Of a stretch of 25,000 bases of DNA, positions 23,761 to 25,000 are shown one piece after another. The notes under the pieces are model-generated. The model had not been told where the DNA came from and made no database searches. It saw only the letters and a list, made by a program, of their open reading frames with translations. The stretch's first letter is position 1, and each line of letters begins with the position of its first letter. Where the stretch lies: the IMG/VR virus record IMGVR_UViG_3300006071_000089, positions 1 through 25,000 of that record, one strand, 5' to 3'. Position numbers and translations under genes: made by a program. The stretch is from a virus.

Positions 23761-23791
23761 TCCTTGGCCCCTGTTCCCGAGGCGCGGTTGT
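23761..23791 (-). promoter_or_regulatory. repeated 5' leader, copy A
   Basis: Read on the minus strand, ACAACCGC, then core TCGGGAACA, ending in the AAGGA ribosome site. It can form a short hairpin (GCCTC, loop GGGAACA, GGGGC). It lies in the predicted transcript from the promoter at 23809-23836. Copy B is the second one. Confidence 0.6.
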
Positions 23792-23808
23792 CTGTGTTGA
23801 CAATTTAA

Positions 23809-23836
23809 ATTATACGCTCATTGTTCGTATTTGCAA
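23809..23836 (-). promoter_or_regulatory. leftward promoter
   Basis: On the minus strand TTGCAA (-35, 23831-23836) and a perfect TATAAT (-10, 23809-23814) are 16 bases apart. The transcript would start near 23802 and carry leader copy A into the 98-, 157- and 77-residue genes. Confidence 0.78.
23812..23830. promoter_or_regulatory. 19-bp dyad, probable repressor operator
   Basis: ATACGCTCATTGTTCGTAT is a near-perfect palindrome of form ATACGnnCAnTGnnCGTAT. It covers the promoter spacer and half of the -10 box, the usual place for a phage repressor site. Which protein binds it is not known; the repressor gene may lie outside the window, or it may be the 77-residue HTH protein. Confidence 0.68.
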
Positions 23837-23869
23837 GTGCTTTTTGCAATTATTTTCTAGGTATTTTCT

Positions 23870-24850
23870 TTAATGTCTGATTCTGGCCGCAATCTGAGAA
23901 GCGCTCGGGTTGTAATACGTCATCGCTTGGGCTGGATTGGACCAGCCGAACATTTTGCACATGTCTAGCACATCCATACGCGGCGCAAGCCAAGTCGCAG
24001 CCGTGTGTCGGCTATCGTGAAACGTAAAACCCTCTAGCCCGGCTCGCGCTCGAGCACGTCTAAAGAGTGCGTCCAGCGTTTCTTTTTTGAGCGCAAAAAC
24101 GGATGTCGAATCAAACCCCCGCATTTTCGCAATGAGCCTTGCAGCCTTCTTGGTGATCGGCACGTCCCTTGGTTTTGTCTTGGTAATCGGCAAAATCACA
24201 TAGTCTGGCCGGACGCAAGCCCAATTCAATCCTGTCAATTCCCCCGCCCGCATCCCCGTTCTAAGCGCCAGCAAAAAACATACAGCCACGCTCTGAGTAA
24301 TAGAGCGAACCGGTCCACCGTACTGCAGAGCCCTAAGCATTTTTCGGATCTGGCTCGACGTGATAACCGTCGTTCGATGCTCTGGTGACTTCGGCTTGCG
24401 CACGTCGCGCATCGGGTTTTCTGCAATCCAGCGCCATTCTCGTCTGGCTACCTCAAAGACGCCACCTAATAATGAACACTCGCGAATCACGGTGCCTGGA
24501 CTCGTGGCCGCCAGCCGAGCGTCACGCCACTTGCCCAGCTCGTCTGGTGTAAAGTTACCGAGCAATCGACTGGCACTTAGATTTTCGTCGCGGATAAACG
24601 CTTTGATCCTGACTTGTTCCCATTTGTTACCGCGCTTAGTCGGGGAAATTTCTAGGGCATAGCGTTCGAGCGCGGCCTTGAGCGTGTACTTGGTGCCAAT
24701 CGGTTTCTTGTTCTCGGTGCGTAATTCTGTTTCTCGCGCAGCTCCCCACGATTCGGCCTCTCGTTTGGTGCGGAACACCTGAGAATCGCGCACTCCTTTG
24801 ACGTAGACCTGTGCTCGGTAGCCTGTCTTGGTCTTGGTAACGGATGACAT
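23870..24850 (-). CDS. int: phage tyrosine integrase, 326 aa
   Basis: A tyrosine recombinase that inserts and excises the prophage. The N-terminal part (about residues 1-60) is an arm-binding-like domain with VYVKGVRDSQVFRTKREAES, and residues about 60-155 are a SAM-like core-binding domain. The catalytic domain has R201 (ALRTGMRAGELTGL), K224 or K226 (PITKTKPRDVP), H278 and R281 (FHDSRHTAATWL), W303 in place of the usual second His (MFGWSNP), and the nucleophile Tyr, most likely Y312 by spacing (MTYYNPS). The gene reads away from the attachment site into the prophage. No ribosome site is visible before the ATG. Confidence 0.93.
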   Translation of the reverse strand: MSSVTKTKTGYRAQVYVKGVRDSQVFRTKREAESWGAARETELRTENKKPIGTKYTLKAALERYALEISPTKRGNKWEQVRIKAFIRDENLSASRLLGNFTPDELGKWRDARLAATSPGTVIRECSLLGGVFEVARREWRWIAENPMRDVRKPKSPEHRTTVITSSQIRKMLRALQYGGPVRSITQSVAVCFLLALRTGMRAGELTGLNWACVRPDYVILPITKTKPRDVPITKKAARLIAKMRGFDSTSVFALKKETLDALFRRARARAGLEGFTFHDSRHTAATWLAPRMDVLDMCKMFGWSNPAQAMTYYNPSASQIAARIRH

Positions 24851-24883
24851 GGGGAGTTGTTGTGGGGAAATTACGGGGAGTTG
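24851..24883. repeat. two direct repeats before int
   Basis: GGGGAGTTG occurs at 24851-24859 and 24875-24883, 24 bases apart, immediately before the int start. They might be arm-type integrase sites or regulator sites. Short repeats also arise by chance. Confidence 0.4.
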
Positions 24884-24913
24884 AGTGTAGATTAGATTGT
24901 ATTTTTAGGTCAA
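24884..24913 (-). promoter_or_regulatory. integrase promoter
   Basis: On the minus strand TTGACC (24908-24913) and TACACT (24884-24889) lie 18 bases apart, with an estimated start near 24877 and a short leader of about 27 bases. A TTAGATT / AATCTAA inverted repeat (24892-24898 and 24917-24923) surrounds the -35. Confidence 0.6.
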
Positions 24914-24978
24914 TTTAATCTAACCGATTGCCTGAGACGCTACTAAATACGTCGTTTGGTCAAATTTGATTTTACTTT

Positions 24979-25000
24979 TGGTGCCTCCGGCGAGAATCGA
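24979..25000 (-). tRNA. 3' end of a tRNA gene, probable attachment site
   Basis: Read on the minus strand, TCGATT then CTCGC then CGGAGGC and ACCA: part of a T-loop, the 3' half of a T-stem, an acceptor strand, discriminator A and an encoded CCA. The rest of the gene lies beyond the window, so the amino acid cannot be assigned. The acceptor implies a 5' end of GCCTCCG. With int 129 bases away, this is the likely junction (attR or attL) of prophage and host. Confidence 0.7.

Noticed and set aside
23797-23825. Rightward promoter starting with TTGACA at 23797
   Set aside because: No acceptable -10 box lies at 16-18 bases, and there is no rightward gene downstream before int on the other strand.
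22996-24662. Plus-strand frames over the integrase and unknown genes
   Set aside because: They are shadows of the better supported minus-strand genes and lack ribosome sites or recognisable motifs.

Overview
The window is the right-hand part of a lambda-type (siphovirus) prophage. It runs from inside the tail-tip genes to the integrase and the host tRNA gene in which the element most likely sits. The base composition is close to balanced. The tail order M-L-K-I-J, two lipoproteins in the lysis region and an FlgJ-like endolysin point to a Gram-negative, proteobacterial host. A betaproteobacterium is my guess, but nothing in the sequence fixes the genus.

Layout, left to right. (1) 1-4516: the end of a gpM-type minor tail protein fused to a long repeat-rich fibre. 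A 763-residue LamG/SPRY-type adhesin, a small tail-adaptor-like protein and a 29-residue coupled peptide follow. (2) 4513-10751: the conserved tail-tip block L (iron-sulfur), K (JAMM plus NlpC/P60), I and J, joined by short overlaps. J carries an unusual Gly/Ser- and Ala/Glu-rich insertion of about 145 residues. (3) 10763-18614: a second host-recognition region. It holds a collar-domain fibre, a DUF4376-type protein, a 2OG-Fe(II) oxygenase fused to an HD-like (DUF6817-like) domain, and a series of beta-rich fibre or adaptor proteins. (4) 18673-22762: an HTH-metallophosphoesterase, a membrane coiled-coil protein, an FlgJ-type endolysin, an HNH protein, a holin candidate, two lipoproteins and a patatin-like phospholipase. 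(5) 22719-23836, minus strand: a three-gene operon of two unknown proteins and an HTH protein, driven by a strong promoter that overlaps a 19-bp dyad. Both unknown genes have nearly the same 5' leader. (6) 23870-25000, minus strand: a tyrosine integrase with its own promoter, then the 3' end of a tRNA gene.

The rightward genes are packed tightly, mostly with 4-bp stop/start overlaps, and look like one late transcription unit. Three intrinsic terminators of near-identical design (16462, 18637, 20671) divide this unit into modules. Each sits directly before the next start codon, which suggests antitermination or deliberate attenuation. The rightward and leftward units converge and overlap by 44 bp at 22719-22762.

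The points most worth a second look are the gpM-fibre fusion and receptor-binding cassette between M and L, the low-complexity insertion in J, the oxygenase/HD-like fusion among the fibre genes, the lysis cassette with a phospholipase and no recognisable Rz/Rz1 pair, and the leftward accessory operon with its dyad operator and duplicated leader. I see no complete new defence system, CRISPR array, transposon or diversity-generating retroelement.
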